A DNA stretch of 64,000 bases from Cupriavidus necator A5-1 (GTDB lineage Bacteria; Pseudomonadota; Gammaproteobacteria; Burkholderiales; Burkholderiaceae), in assembly GCF_000744095.1 (NCBI RefSeq), contig NZ_JQLI01000001.1, positions 3,224,001 through 3,288,000 of the forward strand, written 5' to 3'. The notes beneath the pieces were generated by a model. It did not search any database and was not told where the DNA came from. It saw nothing but the letters and a program-made list of their open reading frames with translations. Positions 42,783-51,366 of the stretch are shown one piece after another. Position numbers and translations under genes: made by a program. Position 1 is the stretch's first letter, and every line of letters starts with the position of its first letter.

Positions 42783-44045
42783 TCAGCGAGCCGGCAGGAT
42801 CTTGCCGGACACCGAACCGAAGCCGACGCGGTAACCCTCGCCCTGGCAGAAGCCAGTCATGATCACGTCGTCGCCATCCTCCAGGAAGCCGCGGCGGCTG
42901 CCGTCGGCCAGCGTCACCGGCTCGGCGCCGTTGCGGGTCATTTCCAGCAAGCTGCCGTAGGAGTCCGGCGTGGTGCCGCTGATCGTGCCCGAGCCCATCA
43001 GGTCGCCCACGCGCACATTGCAGCCCGACACCGTGTGGTGCGCGAGCTGCTGCGCCATGGTCCAGTACATCGCCTTGAAGTTGGTGCGGCAGATGGTGCT
43101 GGGGGCCGCTGCGCCCTGCGGCTGCAGCGCGACTTCCAGCGCGATGTCATAGGCGTTCTTGGCCTGCTGCTGCAGGTACGACAGCGGCTGCGGCGACTGC
43201 TCGGGGTTGTCGCGGCGGAACGGCTCGAGCGCTTCCATCGTCACCACCCACGGCGAGATCGAGGTGCCGAAGCCCTTGCTGTTGAACGGCCCCAGCGGCA
43301 CGTATTCCCACTGCTGGATATCGCGCGCGCTCCAGTCGTTGAGCAGCACCATGCCGAACATATGCGCCGGCGCATCGGCGGTGCTGATGGGCTCGCCCAG
43401 CGCCGATTCCTTGCCAACGATAAAGCCCATCTCCAGTTCGAAATCCAGCTTGCGGCAGGCGCTGAACACCGGGCGCGCCTCGTTCGGCAGCTTGATCTGG
43501 CCGTTGGGGCGATGCAGCGGCGTGCCGCTCACCACCACCGAGCTGGCGCGGCCATTGTAGCCGATAGGGATTTCCAGCCAGTTCGGCAGCAGCGCGTTGT
43601 CCGGGTCGCGGAACATGCGGCCGACGTTGGTGGCGTGTTCCTTCGACGAATAGAAGTCGGTGTAGCCCGGGATCTCCACTGGCAGGTGCAGCGCGGCGGC
43701 GGACATCGGCACCAGTGCCTTGTCGCGCAGGGCGGCGTTGTCGCGCAGCGCGGCGTCTTCGCCGGACAGCAATGCGGTCAGGCGCTTGCGGGTCTCGCTC
43801 CACACCGGCTTGCCGAGTTCGATAAAGCGGTTCAGGCTGGCTGCGGCGAAGGTGCCCTTGGCGGCGGCCGGCAGCAGGCCGGCTTCATCGAGCGCGGCGA
43901 GGTCGAGCACCTGGTCGCCGATGGCCACGCCGACGCGCGGGGACTGGCCCTTGGTCAAGAACACGCCGTAGGGCAGGTTCTGCAGCGGGAAATGGGTCTG
44001 GCCGTCGTTGGCGGAGGCGATCCAGCTGGTTTGGGGGGCGGTCAT
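42783..44045 (-). CDS. fahA: Fumarylacetoacetase
   Basis: A 420-residue fumarylacetoacetate hydrolase, full length. Active site: YTDFYSSKEHATNVGRMFRD (metal Asp and catalytic His), NWLEIPIGYNGRASSVV, FELEMGFIVGKES (metal Glu pair), LLNDWSARDIQQWEY (metal Asp) and GSGTISG. It splits fumarylacetoacetate into fumarate and acetoacetate, the last step of tyrosine/homogentisate breakdown. Start ATG 44045. It follows hmgA by 148 bp, with a repeat element in the gap. Convergent with the polyene cluster, only 6 bp apart. Confidence 0.95.
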   Translation of the reverse strand: MTAPQTSWIASANDGQTHFPLQNLPYGVFLTKGQSPRVGVAIGDQVLDLAALDEAGLLPAAAKGTFAAASLNRFIELGKPVWSETRKRLTALLSGEDAALRDNAALRDKALVPMSAAALHLPVEIPGYTDFYSSKEHATNVGRMFRDPDNALLPNWLEIPIGYNGRASSVVVSGTPLHRPNGQIKLPNEARPVFSACRKLDFELEMGFIVGKESALGEPISTADAPAHMFGMVLLNDWSARDIQQWEYVPLGPFNSKGFGTSISPWVVTMEALEPFRRDNPEQSPQPLSYLQQQAKNAYDIALEVALQPQGAAAPSTICRTNFKAMYWTMAQQLAHHTVSGCNVRVGDLMGSGTISGTTPDSYGSLLEMTRNGAEPVTLADGSRRGFLEDGDDVIMTGFCQGEGYRVGFGSVSGKILPAR

Positions 44046-44133
44046 TGGGTTACTCCGTGATGGTTTGGGTGGCACGGTGGGTGGCGCGTGCCGTGACTCG
44101 TCATGCTTGGCGGAGGCCTGCCCTCTCCCCCGG

Positions 44134-44159
44134 CCCCTCTCCCGCTCGCGGGAGAGGGG
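44134..44159. repeat. REP-like palindromic element
   Basis: A perfect 12-bp stem CCCCTCTCCCGC / GCGGGAGAGGGG with a TC centre, preceded by CCCTCTCCCC. It lies between hmgA and fahA. Palindromes of this composition occur in multiple intergenic copies in many beta- and gammaproteobacteria. It could act as an intra-operon terminator or mRNA stabiliser; only one copy is in this window. Confidence 0.7.
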
Positions 44160-44193
44160 AGCAAACCGGCAGGTGAGGTCGGGCGTCCGGGGT

Positions 44194-45513
44194 TCAGCGA
44201 ACGTTCGGGTTGAAATGCTTCTTCAGGCCTTGCCAGCAGGTGTAGTACTCCTGCTGCAGCGAGGCCGACTGCGCCGCGTACGGCGTCGGACGGATCACGC
44301 CCGGGGTTTCGAACATGAAGGCCATGGTGTCTTCGATGTGGTGCGGCTTCGAGGTATCGGCGGCACTGGCCTTCTCGAACGTCTCCGCATCCGGGCCGTG
44401 GCCACTCATGCAGTTGTGCAGGCTGGCGCCGCCCGGGGCGAAGCCTTCGGCCTTGGCGTCGTAGACGCCGGTGATCAGGCCCATGAATTCGCTGGCGATA
44501 TTGCGGTGGAACCAGGGCGGGCGGAACGAGTCCTGCATCGCCAGCCAGCGCGGCCCGAAGATGACGAAGTCGATGGTGTCCACGCCCGGGGTGTCCGACG
44601 GCGACTGCAGCACCAGGAAGATCGACGGGTCCGGGTGATCGAAGCTGATCGAGCCGATGGTGTTGAAGTTGCGCAGGTCATACTTGTACGGCGCGTAGTT
44701 GCCGTGCCAGGCCACCACGTCCAGCGGCGAGTGGCCGATGTCGGCGCGCCACAGGTTGCCCTGGAACTTGGCCACCAGCTCGAAATCGCCCTCGCGGTCT
44801 TCATAGCTGGCCACCGGCGACAGGAAGTCGCGCGGGTTGGCCAGGCCGTTGGAGCCGATCACGCCCAGGTCGGGCAGCTTGAACAGCGCGCCGTAGTTCT
44901 CGCAGATATAGCCGCGCGCCTCGCCATCCGGCAGTTCCACGCGGAAACGCACGCCGCGCGGGATCACCACGATTTCCTGCGGTTCCACTTCCAGGCGGCC
45001 CAGCTCGGTCACCATCAGCAGGCGGCCCTGCTGCGGCATGATCAGCATCTCGCCGTCGGCGTTGTAGAAGAAGCGGTCCTGCATCGACTGGTTGGCCAGG
45101 TACAGGTGGATGCCGCAGCCGGTCATCGCCTCGGGGCCGCCGTTGCCGGCCATGGTGACGATGCCGTCGATGAAATCGGTCGGCACGGACGGCATCGCCG
45201 GCGGGCTCCAGCGCATCTGGTTGGGCGACGGCGGCACCTGGTCGAAGCGGCTCAGGAAGCGCGACTGCTCGATCTGCGTGAACGGCTTGTGCATTGCCGC
45301 CGGGCGGATGCGGTACAGCCACGAGCGGCGGTTGTGCGCGCGCGGCGCGGTGAAGGCCGTGCCGGACAGTTGCTCGGCATAGAGGCCGTAAGGCGCGCGC
45401 TGCGGCGAGTTCTGGCCCACGGGCAGCGCACCGGGCAGCGCCTCGGTGGCGAATTCATTGGCGAAGCCGGACATGTAGCCGTGCTCGGCGAGCTGGGTGT
45501 GCGTGAGGTTCAT
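44194..45513 (-). CDS. hmgA: Homogentisate 1,2-dioxygenase
   Basis: A 439-residue enzyme with the family signatures [37 protein letters not shown] and iron ligands in [16 protein letters not shown] (His, Glu) and [16 protein letters not shown] (His). It opens the homogentisate ring to maleylacetoacetate using Fe(II) and O2. Full length. It sits between the FAD hydroxylase (51-bp gap) and fahA (148 bp). A maleylacetoacetate isomerase is not in this unit. Confidence 0.97.
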   Translation of the reverse strand: MNLTHTQLAEHGYMSGFANEFATEALPGALPVGQNSPQRAPYGLYAEQLSGTAFTAPRAHNRRSWLYRIRPAAMHKPFTQIEQSRFLSRFDQVPPSPNQMRWSPPAMPSVPTDFIDGIVTMAGNGGPEAMTGCGIHLYLANQSMQDRFFYNADGEMLIMPQQGRLLMVTELGRLEVEPQEIVVIPRGVRFRVELPDGEARGYICENYGALFKLPDLGVIGSNGLANPRDFLSPVASYEDREGDFELVAKFQGNLWRADIGHSPLDVVAWHGNYAPYKYDLRNFNTIGSISFDHPDPSIFLVLQSPSDTPGVDTIDFVIFGPRWLAMQDSFRPPWFHRNIASEFMGLITGVYDAKAEGFAPGGASLHNCMSGHGPDAETFEKASAADTSKPHHIEDTMAFMFETPGVIRPTPYAAQSASLQQEYYTCWQGLKKHFNPNVR

Positions 45514-45564
45514 GGTGTCGTCAGCGTTGCGGGTGTCGGTCGGGGGTTCGGGGTTGCAGGTTCA

Positions 45565-47262
45565 CTAGTGAGGCTGGCTGTCCGGCGGCCGGCACAGCGC
45601 GCGCAGCAGCGCGGCATACACGGCGTCGGTATCAAAGGCACGCCAGCGGGCACAGACATGCTGGTCGGGGCGAATCAGGTAGCAGGTGCCGTCGCGGCCG
45701 TCGTAGCGGCGCGCGAGCAGGCCCTCGCTGTCGGTGACGCAGCTCGCGCCCTGCGGCGAAGCGGCTTGCTGGTCTGGCGCGAGCACCAGCAGGATGCGCA
45801 CGGGCACCGCGCCCGTTGCCAGCTTGTGCCGCACGTCGGACGGGATGGCGCTGCCGTCGCCAAAGACCATCAGCGTGAAATCGCCGCCCAGTTCGCCCAG
45901 CAGCCAGCCAGATCCGGCGGTGCCGTTGCGAAGCAGCGGTGCATCCACGCACGGTGCGCCGGGCACCATGGCGCCGGCAAAGCTGTCGGCATCCGGCGTA
46001 TTGAGCGGCGACGCCGCCAGCACCGTCGGCAGCGACAGCCGGCCGCTGTTGACCAGTTGGCGCGCAAAGGCATGGCGGCGCGCCAGGCGCAGCACGGCAT
46101 CGCGGAAGGTGCGGCTGACCGCGCTCTTGGGCGTGATGAAATCGGTGGAACGCGTGGAGTGGCGGATGTTCTCGTCCGCCGCGGCCTCGCGCTCGCTGGC
46201 GTAGGAATCGAGCAAGGCATCGCCGGCCTGGCCAGCCAGCACCAGCGCAAGCTTCCACGCCAGGTTCTCGGCATCCTGCACGCCGCTGTTGGCGCCGCGC
46301 GCGCCGAACGGCGAGACGCGGTGCGCGGCGTCGCCGGCAAACAGCACGCGACCGTGGCGGAAGGCATCCATGCGCTGGCAGCAGAAGGTGTAGACGCTGA
46401 CCCATTCCAGGGTAAAGGCGACCTTGTCGCCCAGCATCGCGCGGATGCGCGGCACTACGCGCTCCGGCTGCTTTTCAGTCTCGGGATCGGCGTCCCAGCC
46501 CAGCTGAAAATCGATGCGCCAGACATTGTCCGGCTGCCGGTGCAGCAGCGCCGACTGGTTGCGGTTGAACGGCGGATCGAACCAGAACCAGCGCTCGGCG
46601 GGGAACGGCGCCGCCATCTTCACATCGGCAATCAGGAAGCGATCGCGGAAGACGCGGCCTTTGCTCTCCAGGCCCAGGCACTGGCGAACCCCGCTGTGGG
46701 CGCCGTCGGCGGCCACCACGTAGCGGGTGTGCAGCACGTAGTCGCCATCCGGGGTCGACACGGTCAGTGCCACTTCATCGGGCCCGGGCACAACGCCAGT
46801 GACGCGATGGCGCCAGCGCAACTCGATGCCCGGCAGTTCGGCGGCGCGATCGACCAGGAAGCCTTCCAGGTAGTACTGCTGCAGGTTGATAAAGGCCGGG
46901 CGGCGATGGTCCGCCTCAGGCAACAGGTCGAAGCTGTACACCTGCGCATCGCCGAAGAACACCTTGCCGACATGCCAGCTCACGCCCTTGTCCGCGACGC
47001 GCTCGCCGCAGCCCAGGCGGTCCAGGATATCGAGCGTGCGCTTGGCAAAGCAGATCGCGCGCGAGCCGGTCGCCAGCGTGCAGTCGTCGTCCAGCACCAC
47101 CACGGGTACGCCGCGCTGGGCGAGGTCGATGGCCGCGGCGAGCCCGACCGGGCCCGCGCCGACCACGGCCACCGGGTGCACCGCGGGCACGGCGCCGCCG
47201 GCCTGGCGCTGCTCGGCGCAAGGCTGGTACGCAAAGGTGCGTTGCGGGTAGGTGGTGTCCAC
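45565..47262 (-). CDS. FAD-dependent aromatic hydroxylase (PheA/TfdB/MhpA family)
   Basis: A 565-residue flavoprotein monooxygenase. FAD motifs: VAVVGAGPVGLAAAIDLAQR, the DG motif YVVAADGAHSGVRQCLG and GRVLFAGDAAHRVSPFGARG. The C-terminal thioredoxin-like part (about 420-560) is as in phenol-hydroxylase relatives. As first gene of the operon with hmgA and fahA it most likely makes homogentisate from a hydroxyphenylacetate-type substrate; which isomer is not readable. The promoter region holds a palindrome ATTACG/CGTAAT that may be its operator. Confidence 0.83.
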   Translation of the reverse strand: MDTTYPQRTFAYQPCAEQRQAGGAVPAVHPVAVVGAGPVGLAAAIDLAQRGVPVVVLDDDCTLATGSRAICFAKRTLDILDRLGCGERVADKGVSWHVGKVFFGDAQVYSFDLLPEADHRRPAFINLQQYYLEGFLVDRAAELPGIELRWRHRVTGVVPGPDEVALTVSTPDGDYVLHTRYVVAADGAHSGVRQCLGLESKGRVFRDRFLIADVKMAAPFPAERWFWFDPPFNRNQSALLHRQPDNVWRIDFQLGWDADPETEKQPERVVPRIRAMLGDKVAFTLEWVSVYTFCCQRMDAFRHGRVLFAGDAAHRVSPFGARGANSGVQDAENLAWKLALVLAGQAGDALLDSYASEREAAADENIRHSTRSTDFITPKSAVSRTFRDAVLRLARRHAFARQLVNSGRLSLPTVLAASPLNTPDADSFAGAMVPGAPCVDAPLLRNGTAGSGWLLGELGGDFTLMVFGDGSAIPSDVRHKLATGAVPVRILLVLAPDQQAASPQGASCVTDSEGLLARRYDGRDGTCYLIRPDQHVCARWRAFDTDAVYAALLRALCRPPDSQPH

Positions 47263-47750
47263 GGCGTCTCCATATGGCGCTGCGCTGGCGCGCTGGCGGG
47301 CTCTTCAGAGCGCCTGCCGTTCTGTTTTGTCCGATGCCTGCCGCACCCCACGAGAATTACGGAATGCGTAATGCATTTACCATATCGTAATAGCCGATGC
47401 GGGACGTGTCAAACAGCGTCTGAGGACGCATGCGTCGGGCGTCGCTTTCAATGCAGTTGTAGGCCGGAAACGGGAAAAGCGGAAAAGACGACAGCGATGT
47501 GCAGTGCACACGCGGCGGCGCAATGGCGAATCGCTACAGGTAGGAAGGCAAAAACGGGAACAGGCGGGAAGACGCCGATGCAGGCAGCCAGGCCTGCGGC
47601 GTCATAGGCGCCCGGCTAGCGAAGCGCTGCTCCGGACGAGAGCAACCGGCGCAGAGCGGATCGCCCCGCGCCGGTTGTCAGGATGGTGGTCTGGACGCCA
47701 GTTGCCTGCACCGGCCTGTGGAGAACAGGGCCGGCCAGGCATCGGCCCGC
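47263..47750. other. 488-bp intergenic region (operator only)
   Basis: No gene was found between the hydroxylase start and the XRE gene end. The first 130 bp hold the candidate operator at 47356-47391 for the hydroxylase operon. The remainder, 47400-47750, contains only an imperfect CCGG-CCTGT / ACAGG-CCGG hairpin near 47710-47735 that may end XRE transcripts. Confidence 0.5.
47356..47391 (-). promoter_or_regulatory. Candidate operator of the homogentisate operon
   Basis: ATTACG-gaatg-CGTAAT (47356-47372) is an interrupted palindrome with perfect 6-bp arms, followed by a third CGTAAT at 47386-47391, 19 bp further. It lies 94-129 bp upstream of the hydroxylase ATG, in the only AT-rich part of the gap. 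Two-site layouts like this suit MarR- or IclR-type regulators; no such gene is adjacent. Confidence 0.5.
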
Positions 47751-48134
47751 TCAGACCGGCTTGTGACCCTCGCCGGTGCCGGAGCCGAAGCTGCCGGTCG
47801 CGGGGGCCGCGGCCGGTGCCTGGGCACTGCCGGCGGCCGGCTGACCGGCCATCGAAGCTGCGGTCACGCCGCCGTTGCGGCTGGCAATAAATGCGTTCAC
47901 GTCGGCGGCAAGATGTTGCGGGGCCAGCACCACTTCCAGGCCCAGCGCCTCGCATGCGGCCAGGAACGTCGACATGCGGGGATCGGCCTGACCCGACTCC
48001 GCTCGCAGGTACGCTTCCCGGGAAATGCCCGCTTTACGGGCGACGTCCTCTTGCTTGAGCTTGCGCGCGCGACGCAACGCCCGCAGTTGCCGGAACGGTT
48101 CGCTAGCGCCTCTTGGCACGGCTGTACTGTTCAT
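47751..48134 (-). CDS. XRE-family helix-turn-helix regulator with Ala-rich tail
   Basis: A 127-residue protein. An HTH-XRE domain (FRQLRALRRARKLKQEDVAR, KAGISREAYLRAESGQADP, FLAACEALGLEVVLAP; residues 14-72) is followed by a short linker and a low-complexity Ala/Gly/Pro tail (about 90-127). Start ATG 48134 after CTGGAGACC. No toxin partner or phage gene is beside it, so an antitoxin role is not supported. Target unknown. Confidence 0.82.
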   Translation of the reverse strand: MNSTAVPRGASEPFRQLRALRRARKLKQEDVARKAGISREAYLRAESGQADPRMSTFLAACEALGLEVVLAPQHLAADVNAFIASRNGGVTAASMAGQPAAGSAQAPAAAPATGSFGSGTGEGHKPV

Positions 48135-48484
48135 GTCGGTCTCCAGTCACCAATGAAAAAAAGTGCGCGGACGTGCATTCGAGTATAGAGCACGCAAAGC
48201 GTTCCGTATGTACCCGCCGAAACACTTTGTGCAGATTTCTTCCAAGTCCGCCATCCGGGCCTGACACCGGCCGGCAACCAGTGTGCAAAGAGCCGGATCG
48301 TGCACCAAATCGTCGCGCCGCCCAGTCTCTAACGAGACTTTGCAGTTCGCGTTGACGTCACATGCCCCCCCTATATGACGTTATGGCCTCCCCGCCACAA
48401 CTACGCAAGTCCGGGCAACTACCATGCATCCGGTTTCGTTTTAGTCTCGTTGACAAACCGACCGGTCGTGCTATTCTCTAATGC
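48135..48484. other. 350-bp divergent promoter region between XRE and TetR genes
   Basis: No gene was found. The region contains a 16-nt palindrome AGTCTC-taac-GAGACT (48324-48339), two TGACGT sites (TTGACGTCA around 48351 and ATGACGTTAT around 48375) and the TetR promoter/operator at 48450-48477. Confidence 0.5.
48450..48477 (+). promoter_or_regulatory. tetR promoter with operator in the spacer
   Basis: A -35 TTGACA (48450-48455) and a -10 TATTCT (48472-48477) have a 16-bp spacer. The spacer contains ACCGACCGGTCGT, whose core CGACCGGTCG (48459-48468) is a perfect palindrome. An operator within the spacer is the usual autorepression layout for TetR genes. The reverse-orientation site ACGACTGGTCGGT at 49169 differs at one base. 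Confidence 0.8.
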
Positions 48485-49090
48485 ATGCAAAAAGGACAGC
48501 TCACCCGTAACGCCATCATCGAACAGGCGCTCGATACCGCCGCCAAGGTCGGCTTCGAACAGTTGTCGCTGGCCACGCTGGCCGCGGACACCAATATGTC
48601 GAAGAGCGGGCTGTATGCGCACTTCAAGTCCAAGGAGGCGCTGCAGCAGGCGGTGCTCGACCTGGCCGTCGAGCGCTTCGGCGAGATCGTGGTGCGGCCG
48701 GCGATGCGCCAGCCGCGCGGCCTGCCGCGCCTTGAAGCATTGTTCGAAGGCTACCTGGACTGGCTCGGCGGCACGGTCACCCAGGGGCGCTGCCTGTTTA
48801 TGGCGCTGAGCCAGGAATACCGCGACAAGCCGGGGTCGATACGCGACCTGGTGGTGCAGTCTCTTAAGGACTGGCACAGCACCGTGGCGCGCGTGGTGAG
48901 TGACGCCATCGACGAAGGCCACTTTGGTCCCGACACCGATCCGCGCCAGTTCGCCTTCGATCTGTCCGGCATCGGCATGGCCTTCCAGCAGTCGTTCAAG
49001 CTGCTCGGCAGGGCGGATGCCGAACTCATGGCGCGGCGCGCCTTCGCGTCTCTGGTGGCCCGTGCCGCCGAGGGCACCGGGAAGCACTGA
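48485..49090 (+). CDS. TetR-family transcriptional regulator
   Basis: A 201-residue repressor: N-terminal HTH (AIIEQALDTAAKVGFEQLSL, TLAADTNMSKSGLYAHFKSK) and a C-terminal ligand domain (CLFMALSQEYRDKPGSIRDL). Its promoter spacer carries a palindrome and a near-copy lies before the next gene, so it probably represses itself and the hydrolase downstream. The inducer is unknown. Start ATG 48485. Confidence 0.92.
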   Translation: MQKGQLTRNAIIEQALDTAAKVGFEQLSLATLAADTNMSKSGLYAHFKSKEALQQAVLDLAVERFGEIVVRPAMRQPRGLPRLEALFEGYLDWLGGTVTQGRCLFMALSQEYRDKPGSIRDLVVQSLKDWHSTVARVVSDAIDEGHFGPDTDPRQFAFDLSGIGMAFQQSFKLLGRADAELMARRAFASLVARAAEGTGKH

Positions 49091-49168
49091 CACGCAAGAC
49101 ATTGGCGCCGGCGCTATCCCGCCGGCGGGCAGCAACCCTTCCGGTCGTTTTTTTGCCCATAAAAAAGC

Positions 49169-49181
49169 ACGACTGGTCGGT
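49169..49181 (+). promoter_or_regulatory. Second TetR operator upstream of the hydrolase
   Basis: ACGACTGGTCGGT is the reverse complement of the tetR operator ACCGACCGGTCGT with one mismatch. It lies between tetR and the hydrolase gene, 80 bp before GTG 49261. Confidence 0.65.
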
Positions 49182-49260
49182 CTTAGAAGAGCGCGGAACG
49201 CCACCGGCTGGGCCGGTTCCGATGACCCGCGCAATCCAGAATCCATTGGAGGTGCAGGTC

Positions 49261-50274
49261 GTGACGCAAGCAGTATCTTCCCCTTCCCCGGCTTCTTCAT
49301 CCCCGGCGCCCGTGCGTGCCGGCACCGTACCAGCACGCCCCGGCTCCGCAGGCCCCATGCAGCAGGCGATGCTCGGATGGCAACGGCTGCGCCGGCAGGC
49401 CGGCAGCCTGGTTTTCCCCGGCGCGAGCGCGCGGGAGCTTGAGCGCCTCTGGTTCACCCCGCCCCGCGCCGCGGCCACGTCGGCGGCACGGCGGCTGCTG
49501 GACAGCGCGCGGGCCGACTGGGCCCTGGTCACCGGCCACGGCCCCAGCCGGCGCGTGCGTGTCTATCGCTGGGGCGCCAGCGGTCCGGTCGTGCTGCTGG
49601 CACATGGCTGGGGTGGCCATGCCGGGCAATGGCACGCGGTGGTCGAAGGCCTGCTCGCCGCTGGCATGCGGGTGGTGGCGTTCGACGCGCTCTCGCATGG
49701 CGCCTCCGATGCCGGCGCGCGTGGCGCGGCGCAGACCTCGGTGCTGGAGATGTCGCATTCGCTGCTGGCGGCCGCATGGCACGCCGGGCCGGTGCATGCC
49801 GTGGTGGCGCACTCGCTCGGCGGCGCGGCCACGGCGCTCGCGCTGCGCGAAGGGCTCCCTGCCCGCGCGGCGGTGCTGGTCGGCTCGCCGGCGGACATGC
49901 ATGCCGCGTGCGCTTCGCTGGCCTGGCAACTTGGCTTCGCCCCAGGAGTGCTGGCGCGCATGCAGCGGCAGAGCGAGCGCTGGCTGGGCATGCCGTGGTC
50001 GGCGTTCAACGTGCTGGATGTCGGCCGTACCCGGCCAGTACCGCCGGCGCTGGTGATCCATGACCGCGACGACAAGGAAGTGCGCTGGGAAGACGGCGCC
50101 GCCATCGCCGGCGCATGGCCCGGCGCGCAACTGGCCACCACCACGGGGCTGGGCCATCGCCGCATCCTGCAGGACCCGGCCGTGATCCGGCAGATCGCGG
50201 ACTTCATCCGCCCCGCCGCTGCGCCCGCGCGCGCCGTGATCGCGCCCGCGCTGCACGGCCTGGCCGTCGACTGA
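49261..50274 (+). CDS. Alpha/beta hydrolase
   Basis: A hydrolase of about 337 residues: oxyanion-hole motif VVLLAHGWGGHAGQWHAV, nucleophile elbow VVAHSLGGAATALAL (Ser), acid residue in LVIHDRDDKEVRW and the catalytic His in TTGLGHRRILQDP. GTG 49261 is chosen because GGAGG (49248-49252) precedes it by 8 nt; an ATG at 49222 gives 13 more residues but lacks a ribosome-binding site. Under apparent TetR control and followed 14 bp later by a DUF2917 gene. Substrate unknown; an ester or acyl compound related to the TetR inducer is likely. Confidence 0.85.
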   Translation: MTQAVSSPSPASSSPAPVRAGTVPARPGSAGPMQQAMLGWQRLRRQAGSLVFPGASARELERLWFTPPRAAATSAARRLLDSARADWALVTGHGPSRRVRVYRWGASGPVVLLAHGWGGHAGQWHAVVEGLLAAGMRVVAFDALSHGASDAGARGAAQTSVLEMSHSLLAAAWHAGPVHAVVAHSLGGAATALALREGLPARAAVLVGSPADMHAACASLAWQLGFAPGVLARMQRQSERWLGMPWSAFNVLDVGRTRPVPPALVIHDRDDKEVRWEDGAAIAGAWPGAQLATTTGLGHRRILQDPAVIRQIADFIRPAAAPARAVIAPALHGLAVD

Positions 50275-50288
50275 ACCTGGAGACCATC

Positions 50289-50621
50289 ATGTTCCTGGTA
50301 AGCAACGACATGACCGCCACCCTGCCCGCGCGCAGTTCGCTGCGGTTGGTGGCGGACCCCGGCGAACACGTCGCCGTGCGCTGCACCGCAGGCGAGCTCT
50401 GGCTGATCCGTGACGGCGACCCCAAGGACACGGCGCTGACGGCGAGCGAGTCCTTTACGTTGTCAGACAGCGGCCATATCGAGCTATATGCGGTCACCAC
50501 GGCATCGCTGCAAGTGACGCGGTGCCGGCAAGGCGCCGGGCAAGCGGCAGGCGCGTGGCGGCAGTGGCTGCGGCGCTTGCTTGCGCCGCATGGCCGTGGC
50601 TATACCGGCGCCGGCCGGTGA
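50289..50621 (+). CDS. DUF2917-family small protein
   Basis: A 110-residue protein with a cupin-like beta region: SSLRLVADPGEHVAVRCTAG, ELWLIRDGDPKDTALTASES, SGHIELYAVTTASLQV, then a basic tail (WRQWLRRLLAPHGRG). This is the DUF2917 pattern, of unknown function. ATG 50289 after CTGGAGACC. Probably co-transcribed with the hydrolase. Confidence 0.75.
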   Translation: MFLVSNDMTATLPARSSLRLVADPGEHVAVRCTAGELWLIRDGDPKDTALTASESFTLSDSGHIELYAVTTASLQVTRCRQGAGQAAGAWRQWLRRLLAPHGRGYTGAGR

Positions 50622-50834
50622 TATCCGGCTGCGGCTGGCTGGGACCGGGGCGGTTTTTCGCGACTGGTGCCACACGGTGCGTCGTGTCTGCCAGTTGCCC
50701 CGGGATACCCACTCGATGAACAACACCCCTCGCTTTGCCAGTTTTGGCGCGCCTGCGCGAATGTGGTCGCGTGTAATGCCTGGCGGTTAATTGCGTTTTC
50801 CGGCGAAATGCATGCGCCCCGAAGGGCGCATGCC

Positions 50835-51175
50835 TCAGATGCGCAAGACCGCCAGCAGCCCGAGTGCGATTGCCTGCAGAAAGCCGCACCGCCAGGTCAG
50901 CGTGAACGACACCGCCAACGCCCCCATCCTCATCGCCAGCGCGCACAGCAGCACGCCAAAGCCGGTGCGGTTGCCCGCCAGCGCGGCCACGGCGCCAAGC
51001 GTCACCAGTGCCCAGGCCGCGAGCCGCAGGCGCCGCCGGCGGCTGTCCGGCAGGTCGCCGCCCTGCCCGACAGTCCGGTCCAGTGCCGCTCCGTGGCGCA
51101 GGCGAACAGCACGAAGGCGCTGTAGGCGCACAGCGCCAGGCCCAGCCACAGCAAGTGTTCAAGCGTGATTGGCAC
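50835..51175 (-). pseudogene. DUF3325-family membrane protein, frameshifted
   Basis: Starting at GTG 51175 (after AGAGGAGATGGACC) the frame reads [40 protein letters not shown], a DUF3325-like first half. Near 51060 the reading shifts, and the second half ([20 protein letters not shown], then [20 protein letters not shown], down to the stop at 50835) lies in another frame; one lost base would explain it. DUF3325 genes usually end a DUF3649 / PepSY / DUF3325 operon linked to iron uptake. The GTG overlaps the end of such a PepSY-like remnant. Confidence 0.55.
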
Positions 51176-51366
51176 GGTCCATCTCCTCTAGCGTCTGCCC
51201 GCTGGCAGCAGCGATCCGGGCCTGGCGTGCCGCATCGACGCGCCGCAGCCGGCGCGCCGCCGCCAGCGCCAGCCCACCCGTCATCAGCAGCACAATGTCG
51301 ACGCCGGCCACCGCAAGATGGCCGCGCGCCAGCGCGAGCGGCCGCCCCGCCCCAGCGTGCGCGCGC
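51159..51366 (-). pseudogene. C-terminal remnant of a PepSY-type membrane protein
   Basis: The minus frame ending at 51159 carries [54 protein letters not shown]: a last membrane helix and cytoplasmic tail as found at the end of PepSY-associated TM proteins that precede DUF3325 genes. Upstream of about 51366 the homology stops and the sequence becomes a class-III aminotransferase on the opposite strand. The rest of the gene is gone. Confidence 0.45.

Noticed and set aside
47751..48134. Antitoxin of a toxin-antitoxin pair
   Set aside because: No small toxin-like gene lies on either side; the XRE protein stands alone with a long promoter region.
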